Shown: one piece after another, positions 29,232 to 39,547 of the stretch | How the letters are laid out: each line of letters opens with the position of its first letter | How positions within the stretch are numbered: position 1 is the stretch's first letter | Source: Caproiciproducens sp. CPB-2 | Lineage (GTDB): Bacteria > Bacillota > Clostridia > Oscillospirales > Acutalibacteraceae | Direction of reading: 5' to 3' | NCBI RefSeq assembly: GCF_036287215.1 | Contig: NZ_CP142860.1 | Span: forward strand, 1 to 64,000 | Length of the DNA stretch: 64,000 nucleotides | Program-made: the position numbers and the translations under genes | Notes under the pieces: generated by a model | Database searches by the model: none | The model's input: the letters and a program-made list of their open reading frames with translations, nothing else | Told to the model about the DNA's origin: nothing

Positions 29232-29639
29232 TTATTTCTCTCCTTTGATTTGTTTTGAGGCCCAGGCGCACAGAAGCTCCACCGCGGGAATCAGGTCGCC
29301 TCCTGCGGGGGTGATCCGGTACTCCACCTTCGGCGGAATCTGCTGGAACTGCTGGCGCACGATCAGCCCGGAGGCCGTCAGCTCGCGCAGGCTCTGGCTG
29401 AGCATCATGTCGGTGATCGGGGGAATCTGCTGCTTGATTTCGCCGTAGCGAAGGCTTGCGCCGCCGCGCAGCGCCCATAAAATCCGGAGCTTCCATTTGC
29501 CGCCCACCGCAGCCAGCGCATACGAAAGAGGATCCTCGGAAGATTCCTCCGCCGCGCCTTCCCGAATTTTTTCCGCAGACTCCAGCTTTGGCTCCGGGCG
29601 CTTTGCGCGCTTCTTTTTCTTTTCCTTGTCTTTTTTCAT
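29232..29639 (-). CDS. HxlR-family transcriptional regulator
   Basis: A 135-residue winged-helix regulator. After an unusual Lys/Glu-rich tail (about 1-36), it has the HxlR core: VGGKWKLRILWALRGG, RYGEIKQQIPPIT, MLSQSLRELTASGLI and the wing PPKVEYRITPAG. The typical N-terminal cysteine of redox-sensing members is absent. It is transcribed with the aldo/keto reductase. A perfect palindrome 85 bases upstream is a likely operator. Confidence 0.88.
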   Translation of the reverse strand: MKKDKEKKKKRAKRPEPKLESAEKIREGAAEESSEDPLSYALAAVGGKWKLRILWALRGGASLRYGEIKQQIPPITDMMLSQSLRELTASGLIVRQQFQQIPPKVEYRITPAGGDLIPAVELLCAWASKQIKGEK

Positions 29640-29723
29640 GTCCTGCCTCCGACGCTTCGGATCATCGGCACAGCCGCAATTTTACCACGCGGGTTCCAGA
29701 CGCCCGATTTTCAAGACTGTCCC

Positions 29724-29740
29724 ACTCAATAATATTGAGT
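29724..29740. promoter_or_regulatory. Palindromic operator candidate for the HxlR protein
   Basis: ACTCAATAATATTGAGT is a perfect 17-base palindrome with one central base, in the gap between the divergently placed ends of the HxlR operon and the MFS gene. Its position upstream of the regulator suggests autoregulation. Confidence 0.6.
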
Positions 29741-29799
29741 ATATCATGAATAATAAGCATATCATAGCACCGTCAAAGCGGATTGTAAACAAAAATGTG

Positions 29800-30948
29800 C
29801 TACCGGGTTCCCGCCCGCCGCCAGATTCCGTAGGACAAAAGCGCCGCAAGGCAAAAACCCGCGCCCAGCAGCATGGATGCCGCGACGCCCGCCTGCGCCG
29901 CTTTGCCGAACAGCAGGTTGGTGCCGGCGGAAACCACGTCCATGGCGACCGAGTAGGCGGAAAGGACGGCGGCGCGGTTCCCGGCGGAAACCGTGCGGTT
30001 TTCCGCCTCCATCTGAATGGGTACGAAAAGGGAGGCGGCGGTGCGCAGCAGAACGACGCACCCGACGGAAAGCACCGGGTTCCCGGAAAAAAACATTGCC
30101 AGGCACGCCACACCTCCGGTCAGGAACAGCAGCGCACAGGCTTTGCCTTCCCCCATCCGGCCGACCAGCCGGTGGGAACGCGCGGCGAAGAGCCCGGCGA
30201 CAATCACGGGAAGATACAGCAGGCCCATGGTTTCCGGGCGGATTCCTCCGCGCTGGTATTGGAGCTGGTTAAGGAAAACCGTAATTGTCTGGCTGCACTC
30301 CGCAAACAGCGCCGCCGCCAGTAAAAACCATAAAAAAGTTTTCTGGTTTTTCAGGGTGACGAACATCCCGAAAACCTGTTTACGGAAATTTTTGGAGTTT
30401 TCAACATGGTTTTCCACTTCTGTTGAAAAGATTGTTAAAAGGAGCGAGAACCCGTAGCTGAAAACCGTAAAAAGCGCGGACAGGGAACTGTTTCCGTGCA
30501 GAAAAAGGGAAAATACTGTCGAAGCCAGCAGAGTTCCGGCGGAACCCATGGCGGAATAAATGCCGAATACCCGAAGGGAATCGGCCTTTCCTGCCGAAAG
30601 GTAGAGAAACGCGCTGTCGCAGCCGGAAAGGCCGCTGATCACCACGGCAAGGATCAGCCGCTCCAGCAGGAACATGCCGAAGCCGGCCGCCTGCCAGAAG
30701 ACGATTTTTGATACAAAATAGAAAAAGTTACAAATCAGCAGGGTCCGGCGGTATCCGATGCGTTCCGCCAGAAAGCCCCATGGAAGCTCAAGCGCAAGGC
30801 TGACCACCATGCTGATGCTTTCGATCAGCGTGATCTCAAAAATCCCCAGCCCGCGCGCCTGCCGGTACAGTGTGGCAATGGGCGCGTAGAACACCATGCC
30901 CTGAAGCAGGGCGACGCCGTACAGCAGATAAACATTCCTTTTATTCAA
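29800..30948 (-). CDS. Major facilitator superfamily transporter
   Basis: A 382-residue inner-membrane protein with about 12 hydrophobic helices and the motif ERIGYRRTLL (about 66-75), where MFS proteins carry their loop 2-3 signature. It may export drugs or metabolites; no substrate is evident. The start is TTG 30948, because AGGAGG lies eight bases upstream; an ATG 45 bases earlier has no ribosome site. The gene is alone on its strand, between queH and the HxlR operon. Confidence 0.8.
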   Translation of the reverse strand: MNKRNVYLLYGVALLQGMVFYAPIATLYRQARGLGIFEITLIESISMVVSLALELPWGFLAERIGYRRTLLICNFFYFVSKIVFWQAAGFGMFLLERLILAVVISGLSGCDSAFLYLSAGKADSLRVFGIYSAMGSAGTLLASTVFSLFLHGNSSLSALFTVFSYGFSLLLTIFSTEVENHVENSKNFRKQVFGMFVTLKNQKTFLWFLLAAALFAECSQTITVFLNQLQYQRGGIRPETMGLLYLPVIVAGLFAARSHRLVGRMGEGKACALLFLTGGVACLAMFFSGNPVLSVGCVVLLRTAASLFVPIQMEAENRTVSAGNRAAVLSAYSVAMDVVSAGTNLLFGKAAQAGVAASMLLGAGFCLAALLSYGIWRRAGTR

Positions 30949-31026
30949 AGAAAAAACCTCCTGTCTGAATCCGGAGACAAAAATCAGGCCCATTGAAAAA
31001 TTTGGGTCGGATTTTCCTGCCGAAAA

Positions 31027-31701
31027 TCAAATCGGAAGGTTTTCCACTGGCTGTCCTTTTTGTGTGGAAAAGTTTTGAACTTTTAAACGGCGGTCACGCT
31101 CCGCTTTGGAGAATACACAGCCGCAGTAATCCTGCCGGTACAGATTGTATTTTGTCGAAAGCGCGATGGAACGCTGGTAGCCGTTTTTCTTTTTGAAGTC
31201 GGAATACAGGTAGCGCACGCCGGATTCTTTTTCCAGCTGTGCGCCGATGGCGTTCAGTTTTTCCGCGTTTTTGTACGGGCTGATGGAAAGGGTGGTCGTA
31301 AAGCAGTCGAACCCGCCCTCTTTTGCCGCCTGAGCGGCTTCCCGCAGCCGCAGGGCATAGCAGGAAAAACAGCGTTCGCCGCCCTCCGGCTCGTCCTCGT
31401 GCCCCTTCGCAAGGGCGAAAAAGCGGCCGGTGTCATAGTTTCCCTCCAGGAAGGAAACGGGGTTCTTCGCCGGGAGCGCCGCGATCAGACGCTTCACTTC
31501 CTCCACGCGCTTGCGGTATTCGTCCTCCGGGGAAATGTTGGGGTTGTAATAAAACAGCGTAATCCGGAAATAGTCCGAAAGGTATTCCAGCACATAGCTG
31601 CTGCACGGCGCGCAGCAGGCATGCAGCAAAAGGGAGGGCGTTTCGCCGTGCAGGCCGGCAATCACAGCGTCCAGCTGCTTCTGATAATTGATTTTGACCA
31701 T
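31027..31701 (-). CDS. queH: Epoxyqueuosine reductase QueH
   Basis: QueH performs the last step of queuosine synthesis, reducing epoxyqueuosine in the wobble position of tRNAs, and replaces the cobalamin enzyme QueG in many anaerobes. The 224-residue protein (DUF208) has HACCAPCSSY (about 25-34), RCFSCYALRL (about 95) and DYCGC near 195, the cysteines that bind the cluster and metal. The start is ATG 31701, behind AAGGAGG. The open frame continues upstream only because it runs into the repeat at 31750-31767. Identification is firm. Confidence 0.9.
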   Translation of the reverse strand: MVKINYQKQLDAVIAGLHGETPSLLLHACCAPCSSYVLEYLSDYFRITLFYYNPNISPEDEYRKRVEEVKRLIAALPAKNPVSFLEGNYDTGRFFALAKGHEDEPEGGERCFSCYALRLREAAQAAKEGGFDCFTTTLSISPYKNAEKLNAIGAQLEKESGVRYLYSDFKKKNGYQRSIALSTKYNLYRQDYCGCVFSKAERDRRLKVQNFSTQKGQPVENLPI

Positions 31702-31749
31702 GGTGCCCTCCTTTTCTGTCTTTGGGTAAAGGTTTTGCTTTCCCGTACT

Positions 31750-32173
31750 GCCGTCAATGAAAACCATAGTAGTGGTCAGCCGACGGGTTTGGACTCCTTC
31801 AGTCAGGACCTGCCGGTCCGGGAAGCGCCTACGGCGGACTCGACTGCAAGCAAGAAGATGAATTGATCGCTAATTCCGTCGTTCTAAGTAACGCCGGCAG
31901 GGTCCCATAAAATCCCCCTGCACCCCCGGGGTATCCCCAAAGTACCTTTATATGACACGGTATCGTTATGGTTTTCATTGACGGGAGATACGGAAACGGG
32001 GATGAAACTCCCTCAGTCAGGCTTCGCCTGCCAGCTCCCTCACAGAGGGAGCCTTAGACGAACCCCTGCCTCCCTCTGTGAGGGAGGCGGCACGCCCGGC
32101 GCGACGGAAGGAGTCAATCACGCATAACTGTCTGAGAGCGTCGCCGTAGGCGCGTGCCGACCGCATGGTCCGC
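31750..32173. repeat. Mosaic intergenic repeat, copy B (rearranged)
   Basis: Between queH and aspS lies a reversed copy of the element at 12 kb. It has a truncated core (31901-31984, complementary to the first half of 12075-12246), the CTCCCTC hairpin module reversed (32007-32115) and the flank GCGTCGCCGTAGGCGCGTGCCGACCGCATGG (about 32138-32168). A loose fragment, CCGTCAATGAAAACCAT, sits at 31750-31767. The last part of the core is missing and replaced by other sequence at 31768-31900. Nothing coding is seen. Confidence 0.8.
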
Positions 32174-32251
32174 TTTGCTTCATTATAACAGGTTATAGGA
32201 TTTGCTACAATCTTTCCATTATGATAAAAACCAAAAACTTTGCCGTAAATG

Positions 32252-32284
32252 GAAAACGGCGCTCCGCTGTTTTGCGGAGCGCCG
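32252..32284 (-). terminator. Terminator after aspS
   Basis: CGGCGCTCCGC (32257-32267) pairs perfectly with GCGGAGCGCCG (32274-32284) around a six-base loop. On the - strand it is followed by a TTTT run, just after aspS ends at 32290. Confidence 0.88.
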
Positions 32285-32289
32285 GATAG

Positions 32290-34074
<1,785 letters not shown>

Positions 34075-34186
34075 TAAAATAGCCTCCAATTAATGATATT
34101 CAATCTCAGACTGCCGATAAAATCGCTGGGTCGCTTTTGCCCCCTCGGCGAGGGGGCAAAAGAAGTCGAACTGTGCTTTCGTATCC

Positions 34187-34488
34187 CCGTCAATGAAAAC
34201 CACCAAGATGCCGTGCCACATAAAGACACTTTGGGGATACCTGGGGGTGCAGGGGGATTTTATGGAACCCTCCCGCCGGGAATTAAAAATCCCCACTGCG
34301 CGCACTTTGCCTACTTTCGGGCAAGAACCGAAAGTAGGGGCCTGCCCGGCCTGAGGGCAAAGCTGACGATCAACTCCTGCTTGCGGTGATGCACTAATGG
34401 GGGTAATATGGGGAGACTCCCTCAGTCAGGCTTCGCCTGCCAGCCCCCTCTGGGAGGGGGCCGAACTCCTGCCGCCCTCTTAGAGGGG
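34187..34488. repeat. Mosaic intergenic repeat, copy C
   Basis: The 172-bp core at 34187-34358 matches 12075-12246 in the same orientation, from CCGTCAATGAAAACC to GCCTGAGGGC. The CTCCCTC/GGCTTCGCCTGCC module follows at about 34415-34488, inverted and on the other side of the core compared with copy A. A further hairpin, GCCCCCTCGGCGAGGGGGC, is at about 34138-34157. This element sits in the 420-base gap between hisS and aspS, so it is transcribed as part of a synthetase operon if the two are joined. Confidence 0.85.
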
Positions 34489-34494
34489 ATTGTG

Positions 34495-35787
34495 TTAAAA
34501 CGCGATCGAATCCTCGTCCTTCGTCTGCAGCGTGACAAACTGCTCGACAAAGTCTTTGCTCAGATCGATTTTCGACTTCTCGCCGGTTTTCATATTCTTG
34601 ATGACGGCCTTTTTGGCTGCAAGCTCGTCGTCGCCCAGGACCAGGGAGTATTTCGCGGAGATCTTGTCCGCGTATTTCATCTGCGCCTTCAGCCCGCGGT
34701 CGTTGATGTCGCACGCGGCGCTGATGGAATATTCCCGTAAGCTGTGCGTCAGCTTAAACGCTTCCAGCCTGGCCGCGTCGCCGAGCGCCCCGATGAACAG
34801 GTCGCAGGTCTCCGGCTCTGGGAATTCGACCTTCTGCGCGTCCAGAATCATCATCAGGCGCTCCATGCCCAGACCGAAGCCCAGCGCGGGCATGGGCTGC
34901 CCGCCCATTTCCTCCACCAGCCCGTCGTAGCGCCCGCCGCCGCAGACGGTGCTCTGCGCGCCGAGGTCGTCTGAAACAAACTCAAACACCGTTTTGGTGT
35001 AGTAGTCCAGCCCGCGGACAATGGAGGGATTGACAGTATATTCGATAGAAATCGCGTCAAGGTAGGATTTCACGCTCTCAAAGTGCGTGCGGCAGTCGTC
35101 GCACAGATAGTCCAGCATCCGCGGCGCGCCCGCGGCGATTTTGGAGCAGACCGGGCTTTTGCAGTCCAGAATCCGCATCGGGTTGCGCTCCAGACGGCCC
35201 TGGCAGGTTTCACAGAGCTGGTCCCTGTAGTCGCTGAAATACGCCCGCAAAGCCTCGTAGTATTTCGCGCGGCAGCCGGGGCAGCCGATGGAGTTGATCT
35301 CCAGCTTGAGGTTTTGTACGCCGAGCCGACCGAAAATGCTTTTCGCCGTGCCGATCAGCTCGGCGTCCGCCATGGGGGACTGGGTGCCGAACACCTCGAG
35401 CCCGAACTGGTGGAATTCGCGCAGACGGCCCGCCTGGGTATTTTCATAGCGGTAACAGGAGGTAAAGTAGGAAAGGCGCAGCGGCAGCCCGTCGTTGTAC
35501 ATGCCGTGCTCCAGCATGGCGCGCACCGCGCCCGCGGTCCCTTCCGGCCGGAGGGTAACGGAGCGGCCGCCCTTGTCGTTGAAGGTATACATCTCTTTCT
35601 GTACCACATCGGTGGTTTCCCCCACCGAGCGCTGAAAAAGCCGGGTATCCTCAAAAACCGGGGTGCGGATTTCCCCGAAGCCGTGGGTTTTGGCCTCGCT
35701 GCGCATCACGTCCTCCACAACCTGCCATTTTTCCGTCTGGGCGGGCAGTAAATCCTGCGTCCCTTTTTGTGCCTTGATCAGTTCCAT
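34495..35787 (-). CDS. hisS: Histidyl-tRNA synthetase
   Basis: This class II synthetase charges tRNA-His. The 430-residue protein has the N-terminal KGTQDLLP motif, motif 2 with RPEGTAGAVRAM and FHQFGLEVFG, the histidine-specific loops RGLDYYTKTVFEF and GGGRYDGLVEE, and a C-terminal anticodon-binding domain. The start ATG is 35787, behind AAGGAGAAACGC. A zinc-like CPGC...CETC...CDDC pattern (about 180-250) appears inside. It follows a T-box leader whose specifier region carries both Asp and His codons. Confidence 0.95.
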   Translation of the reverse strand: MELIKAQKGTQDLLPAQTEKWQVVEDVMRSEAKTHGFGEIRTPVFEDTRLFQRSVGETTDVVQKEMYTFNDKGGRSVTLRPEGTAGAVRAMLEHGMYNDGLPLRLSYFTSCYRYENTQAGRLREFHQFGLEVFGTQSPMADAELIGTAKSIFGRLGVQNLKLEINSIGCPGCRAKYYEALRAYFSDYRDQLCETCQGRLERNPMRILDCKSPVCSKIAAGAPRMLDYLCDDCRTHFESVKSYLDAISIEYTVNPSIVRGLDYYTKTVFEFVSDDLGAQSTVCGGGRYDGLVEEMGGQPMPALGFGLGMERLMMILDAQKVEFPEPETCDLFIGALGDAARLEAFKLTHSLREYSISAACDINDRGLKAQMKYADKISAKYSLVLGDDELAAKKAVIKNMKTGEKSKIDLSKDFVEQFVTLQTKDEDSIAF

Positions 35788-35833
35788 AGCGTTTCTCCTT
35801 ACCTTAAAATAATCTGTAAAAACGGTTAAAAAT

Positions 35834-36055
35834 GCAAAAAGCCCCCGTCCCAGCCAAAGGGACGAGGGAAAATGATCCTCGCGGTGCCACCCTTTTTCAA
35901 GAGCCGAAGCTCTCCTCGAAAAGCCCCGAAACGCGGGGCGGCGTGCCGGCTCGCGGATGTCTTCCACAAAGCTCTTCTGCAGGCGCGCTTACAGTCCGGG
36001 ACGCGCCCTCCCTGTGGCTAAGCTTTTGGGTACTCCTTCCGGTCGTTGCCGAAAT
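35834..36055 (-). ncRNA. T-box leader riboswitch upstream of hisS
   Basis: The - strand sequence has the conserved T-box AGGGTGGCACCGCG (35880-35893), an intrinsic terminator at 35834-35868 (CCCGTCCCAGC paired to GGGACGAGGG, then T-rich), the AGTA-type specifier-loop sequence at 36031-36034, and Stem I arms CCACA/TGTGG and GGCGCG/CGCGCC. Uncharged tRNA binding should favour the antiterminator and allow transcription of hisS, and probably aspS. The specifier region at 35957-35961 reads GACAT, which contains GAC (Asp) and CAT (His) overlapping by one base. Confidence 0.88.
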
Positions 36056-36061
36056 CAAAAA

Positions 36062-36466
36062 TCAGGCTTTCGGATTCAAAATGTTGCGCCAGTCAAGATC
36101 GCCGCGCTCCAGACCGTGGATCAGAACCTCCGCGGTGGCGATGTTGGTCGCGACGGGGATATTGTGCATGTCGCACAGGCGCAGCAGGTTCATGTCGTTC
36201 GGCTCGTGCGGCTTCGGGTTCAGCGGGTCGCGGAAAAACAGGAGCAGGTCGACCTCGTTGCAGGCAATGCGCGCGGCGATCTGCTGGTCGCCGCCCTGCG
36301 AGCCGCCCAGAAAGCGCTGTATTTCAAGCCCGGTCGCTTCGGAAACCATCTTGCCCGTGGTGCCGGTCGCACAGAGCAGGTGACGGCTCAAAACGCCGCA
36401 GTAGGCGATGCAGAATTGAACCATCAGTTCCTTCTTTGCGTCATGGGCGATTAAAGCAATATTCAT
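36062..36466 (-). CDS. mgsA: Methylglyoxal synthase
   Basis: MgsA converts dihydroxyacetone phosphate to methylglyoxal and phosphate, a bypass of lower glycolysis. The 134-residue protein shows [14 protein letters not shown] (about 2-15), ATGTTG near 33, the [14 protein letters not shown] phosphate-binding loop near 54 and the conserved [12 protein letters not shown] (about 80-91) with catalytic Asp. It is 36 bases after minD in one transcript. Its gene ends right before the T-box leader of hisS. Confidence 0.95.
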   Translation of the reverse strand: MNIALIAHDAKKELMVQFCIAYCGVLSRHLLCATGTTGKMVSEATGLEIQRFLGGSQGGDQQIAARIACNEVDLLLFFRDPLNPKPHEPNDMNLLRLCDMHNIPVATNIATAEVLIHGLERGDLDWRNILNPKA

Positions 36467-36502
36467 ATTTATTTCCTCCCTAATAATCAGGAATATGTAA
36501 AA

Positions 36503-37249
36503 TCAGAATTTCTGCAGCGCGGCCAAGGGCACATGTTCGCCTTCCAGCCTTGCGGCAAGCCGGCCGAAAGCCATCGCGCCGGCCGATTTCTGCGGGGCCG
36601 GTTCGCAGTTGGAAGCGGCGGCCGCCAGAAGCATGTCCTCCGGAATCACGGCGATGAGCCGCACCCCGGCGGAATCAATCACGGAATCAAGATCCGGGTA
36701 AAATCCCTGCGTGTAGAAATTATGCCCGCTGAAACGGTTGATAATCAGCCGCTGCTGCTTTATCCCGGCCTGTTCCAGTAAAAAATGCGCTTTATTTGCG
36801 TTTCGCACACAGATGGGATCGGGTGTTGTGACAATCAGCGCGCGCCGGGCCGAAGCCGCCGCGCTCGCAAAGCCGCCGCCCACGCCGGCGGGGCTGTCGA
36901 TCAGTACGTGGTCGTAATACCGGGAAAGTACCGATACGAGCTGCTTCATAATATCCGGGCTGATCAAATCGTCCTCCCTCGCGGGGGCGGGCAGCAAAAA
37001 CAGCCTTTCCGAAAAGGGACACGGATAAACGGCTTTTACCGGTTCGGCACGGCCCGAAACCACGTCCGCAATATCAAAGACCTGCTGCTCCGAAACGCCG
37101 AGCATATGGTCCAGACATCCCAGACCGGCGTCGCCGTCAATCAGCAAAACACGTCTGCCCCTGGCTGCCAAAGCAAAACCAAGGCCGGCTGTTACGGTGG
37201 ATTTCCCTACACCGCCCTTACCCGATGTGATGACTGTTGCGACACCCAT
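36503..37249 (-). CDS. minD: MinD-like septum-site ATPase
   Basis: MinD is a deviant Walker ATPase that binds the membrane and directs cell-division placement. The 248-residue protein has GKGGVGKST (about 10-18), LIDGDAGLGCLDHML and VLIDSPAGVGGG (Walker B), typical of MinD. The C-terminal residues RLEGEHVPLAALQKF could be a membrane helix but do not match the classical amphipathic tail closely. No minC or minE is next to it, although minCDE is common after mrdA in Clostridia. An own promoter precedes the gene. Confidence 0.85.
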   Translation of the reverse strand: MGVATVITSGKGGVGKSTVTAGLGFALAARGRRVLLIDGDAGLGCLDHMLGVSEQQVFDIADVVSGRAEPVKAVYPCPFSERLFLLPAPAREDDLISPDIMKQLVSVLSRYYDHVLIDSPAGVGGGFASAAASARRALIVTTPDPICVRNANKAHFLLEQAGIKQQRLIINRFSGHNFYTQGFYPDLDSVIDSAGVRLIAVIPEDMLLAAAASNCEPAPQKSAGAMAFGRLAARLEGEHVPLAALQKF

Positions 37250-37266
37250 ATAAAAACCTCGCTCTC

Positions 37267-37295
37267 ATATTACCACAAACATTCCCGGTAGTCAA
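37267..37295 (-). promoter_or_regulatory. Promoter of minD-mgsA
   Basis: On the - strand, TTGACT (37290-37295) and TAATAT (37267-37272) are 17 bases apart, with minD starting 18 bases downstream of the -10 element. This separates minD-mgsA from the mre-mrdA genes. Confidence 0.65.
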
Positions 37296-37366
37296 AGCGT
37301 TTTTATTGTCGTAAATACACAAAACAAAACATTTAATATTTTGTTAACAATTTAACTCTGCTGCGC

Positions 37367-39532
37367 TCAGCCCGCGGAGGAGCCGGTGGAAGACGAAGAC
37401 GGGTTCCCAGACGCCGTGCCGGAAGCCGTCCCCGAAGAGGCCCCGGAGGAAGCGGTGCCGGAAGCGGACGGCATCACGAGGCTGCCGTCGGCGTCGACGG
37501 TTTTCCCGTAAAAGTACGCGTCGAAGATATCCTTGGCCACGGCGTTGCAGTACATGCTGGTCGCGCCGCGCTCCAGAACGACCGCCACGGCGATCTCCGG
37601 ATTGTCGTACGGCGCGAAAGCCACGAAGGTAACGTTGTCGGAGTGCGGGGTCTGTACCGCGGTACCGGTTTTGGCGGCGATGGCGATCCCGTAGTTTTTG
37701 AAGGTGGAGCTCGCCGTACCGGCGGTCGCCACGCTGCGCATGGCCGACTTGACGTAATCGAGGTAGGATTGGGAGACCCCGATATTGTCCACCGCTTCGG
37801 CGGCGTTCTGTGAAAGTACGTTTTTGCGGGAGTAGTCGGTCACCTTGCCGACCAGATGGGGCTTTAACCGCACGCCGTTGTTCGCGACGGTCGCGACGTA
37901 GGTGGCAAGCTGCAGCGGGGTGAACTGGTTGTCGCTCTGTCCCACCGCGGCTTCCACGGTGTCGGCGTCGTACCAGGAACCGCCGGAGGCGACGCGCTCC
38001 TCCCTGCCCGCCAGGATTCCCGCGCTTTCGTGCAGCTCGATCCCGGTTTTCACGCCCAGCCCGAAGCGCTTGGCGTACAGGTTCATATTGGTAATTCCCA
38101 GCCGGTACCCCACTTCATAGAAGAAGGAGTTGCTGGACTTCTGAATCGCGTAATTCGCGGTGATCATCCCGTAGTTGCCGATACTGCCCAGAATCAGGCC
38201 GGTGTCCGCAAAGCGGGTGTACTTGCTGTTGCCTTCCAGCCGGGTGGAGGTCGTGATGGCCTTTTCCTGCAAAGCGGCCAGCGCAACATACGGTTTCACG
38301 ACGGAGCCGGGGGTGAACACGCCGTTGAAGGCGCGGTCGATCAGTGGCTTATCCTTGTTGTTGATCAGGGACGTGTAATAGTTGGTGTCGTTCAGATATT
38401 CCGTCAGGTCGTAGGTAGGATAAGTGGACGCCGCCAGCACGGAGAAATCCTTTACCCGCAGCACCACTGCGGCGCCCGCGACGCAGTCCTCGCCGTGGCC
38501 GCTCGACATCCCCTTGTATCGCTGGGCGGAAAGCTTGCGCCCGTTGGCCTGGGTCGCCTTTACGTTGTTGGCCAGGGAAACGTTGAGGACGCTCTGGATT
38601 TTGCTGTCCACAGTCAGGTAAACGGTGTCGCCGGAAACCGGCGCGGTCTTTACCGTTTCCGAGGCAAGCGCGCCGGTGTTTGTGGTCTCCACCACTTTTT
38701 TCCCGGCCTTGCCGCGGAGCATGCTTTCAAAGGCCTGCTCGATGCCGCTCTTTCCCAGCCGGTCGTTAAACGCGTAGCCCTTGTCCTTCAGCTCGTCGTA
38801 TTCCTCCCGGGAAATGGAACCGATGGTTCCCAGGATATGGGGCATCAGGCTGCCGTTCGGGTATTGGCGCACGGTGGTGACCTTCCCGGCCGCGCCGGGC
38901 AGCAGGGAGGAATTTTCACTGATGATGGCGATGGTGTCGCGGCTGACGTCTTCGGCAAAGGTGTACGGCGCCGAAATGCCGAAGGCGGATTTTGTCATAT
39001 TGTAGCGCACGGAAACAATGTCGCGCGCCTGTGCGGCTTCGTACCCTGTCACCTCGTATTTTTCGATCAGGTGGGCCATACACAGGTCCGCCGTAGCGTA
39101 AGAATTCACATTCGCGTAATCCGCCGATTTGAGCGTTGCGATTTCCTTGTCCATGCCGGAAACAAACTCATACTGCCCTTTGGCGTTCAGCTTGACCGGC
39201 AAAATGTCCGTCCATTTTTCCCCCCGCTGGTTCAGAAGCTGAATCAGCTGGTGAATGGTGTTGTTCTGGGTCTCGGACTTCATATAGACGCGGTCGAACA
39301 CAATGGCGTAGCCCGTTTTGTTTACGGCAAGGCCCACGCCGTTTACGTCGAGGATTTCGCCGCGGGCGGCGTCCATGACGACGGTAGAGGGACTGAGTTT
39401 GTCCGCTTCCTTCAGAAAGGAGGAGCCGTTGAGAATCTGCCAGTCCACAAGGCGCAGGGTATAGACGGCCATGATGGCGAAAATAATCAGCCCCATAGCC
39501 CAGTAACGGGAATGTCCTTTCAGCTTGTCCAA
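37367..39532 (-). CDS. mrdA: Penicillin-binding protein 2 (elongasome transpeptidase)
   Basis: This transpeptidase cross-links peptidoglycan during rod elongation, with MreBCD. The 721-residue protein has an N-terminal membrane helix (about 10-30) and a PBP dimerisation domain. Its active-site triad of motifs is S-V-V-K in TPGSVVKPY (about 409), SSN in QKSSNSFFYEVG (about 467) and KTG in AAKTGTAVQ (about 620). The last 35 residues are a Ser/Gly/Ala/Thr low-complexity tail that I would not expect in typical PBP2. Translation starts with TTG behind AAAGGAGG. Confidence 0.93.
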   Translation of the reverse strand: MDKLKGHSRYWAMGLIIFAIMAVYTLRLVDWQILNGSSFLKEADKLSPSTVVMDAARGEILDVNGVGLAVNKTGYAIVFDRVYMKSETQNNTIHQLIQLLNQRGEKWTDILPVKLNAKGQYEFVSGMDKEIATLKSADYANVNSYATADLCMAHLIEKYEVTGYEAAQARDIVSVRYNMTKSAFGISAPYTFAEDVSRDTIAIISENSSLLPGAAGKVTTVRQYPNGSLMPHILGTIGSISREEYDELKDKGYAFNDRLGKSGIEQAFESMLRGKAGKKVVETTNTGALASETVKTAPVSGDTVYLTVDSKIQSVLNVSLANNVKATQANGRKLSAQRYKGMSSGHGEDCVAGAAVVLRVKDFSVLAASTYPTYDLTEYLNDTNYYTSLINNKDKPLIDRAFNGVFTPGSVVKPYVALAALQEKAITTSTRLEGNSKYTRFADTGLILGSIGNYGMITANYAIQKSSNSFFYEVGYRLGITNMNLYAKRFGLGVKTGIELHESAGILAGREERVASGGSWYDADTVEAAVGQSDNQFTPLQLATYVATVANNGVRLKPHLVGKVTDYSRKNVLSQNAAEAVDNIGVSQSYLDYVKSAMRSVATAGTASSTFKNYGIAIAAKTGTAVQTPHSDNVTFVAFAPYDNPEIAVAVVLERGATSMYCNAVAKDIFDAYFYGKTVDADGSLVMPSASGTASSGASSGTASGTASGNPSSSSTGSSAG

Positions 39533-39547
39533 GGCGGAACCTCCTTT

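Noticed and set aside
34415..34488. CTCCCTC repeats as a CRISPR array
   Set aside because: There are no regularly spaced identical repeats with variable spacers and no cas genes anywhere in the window.
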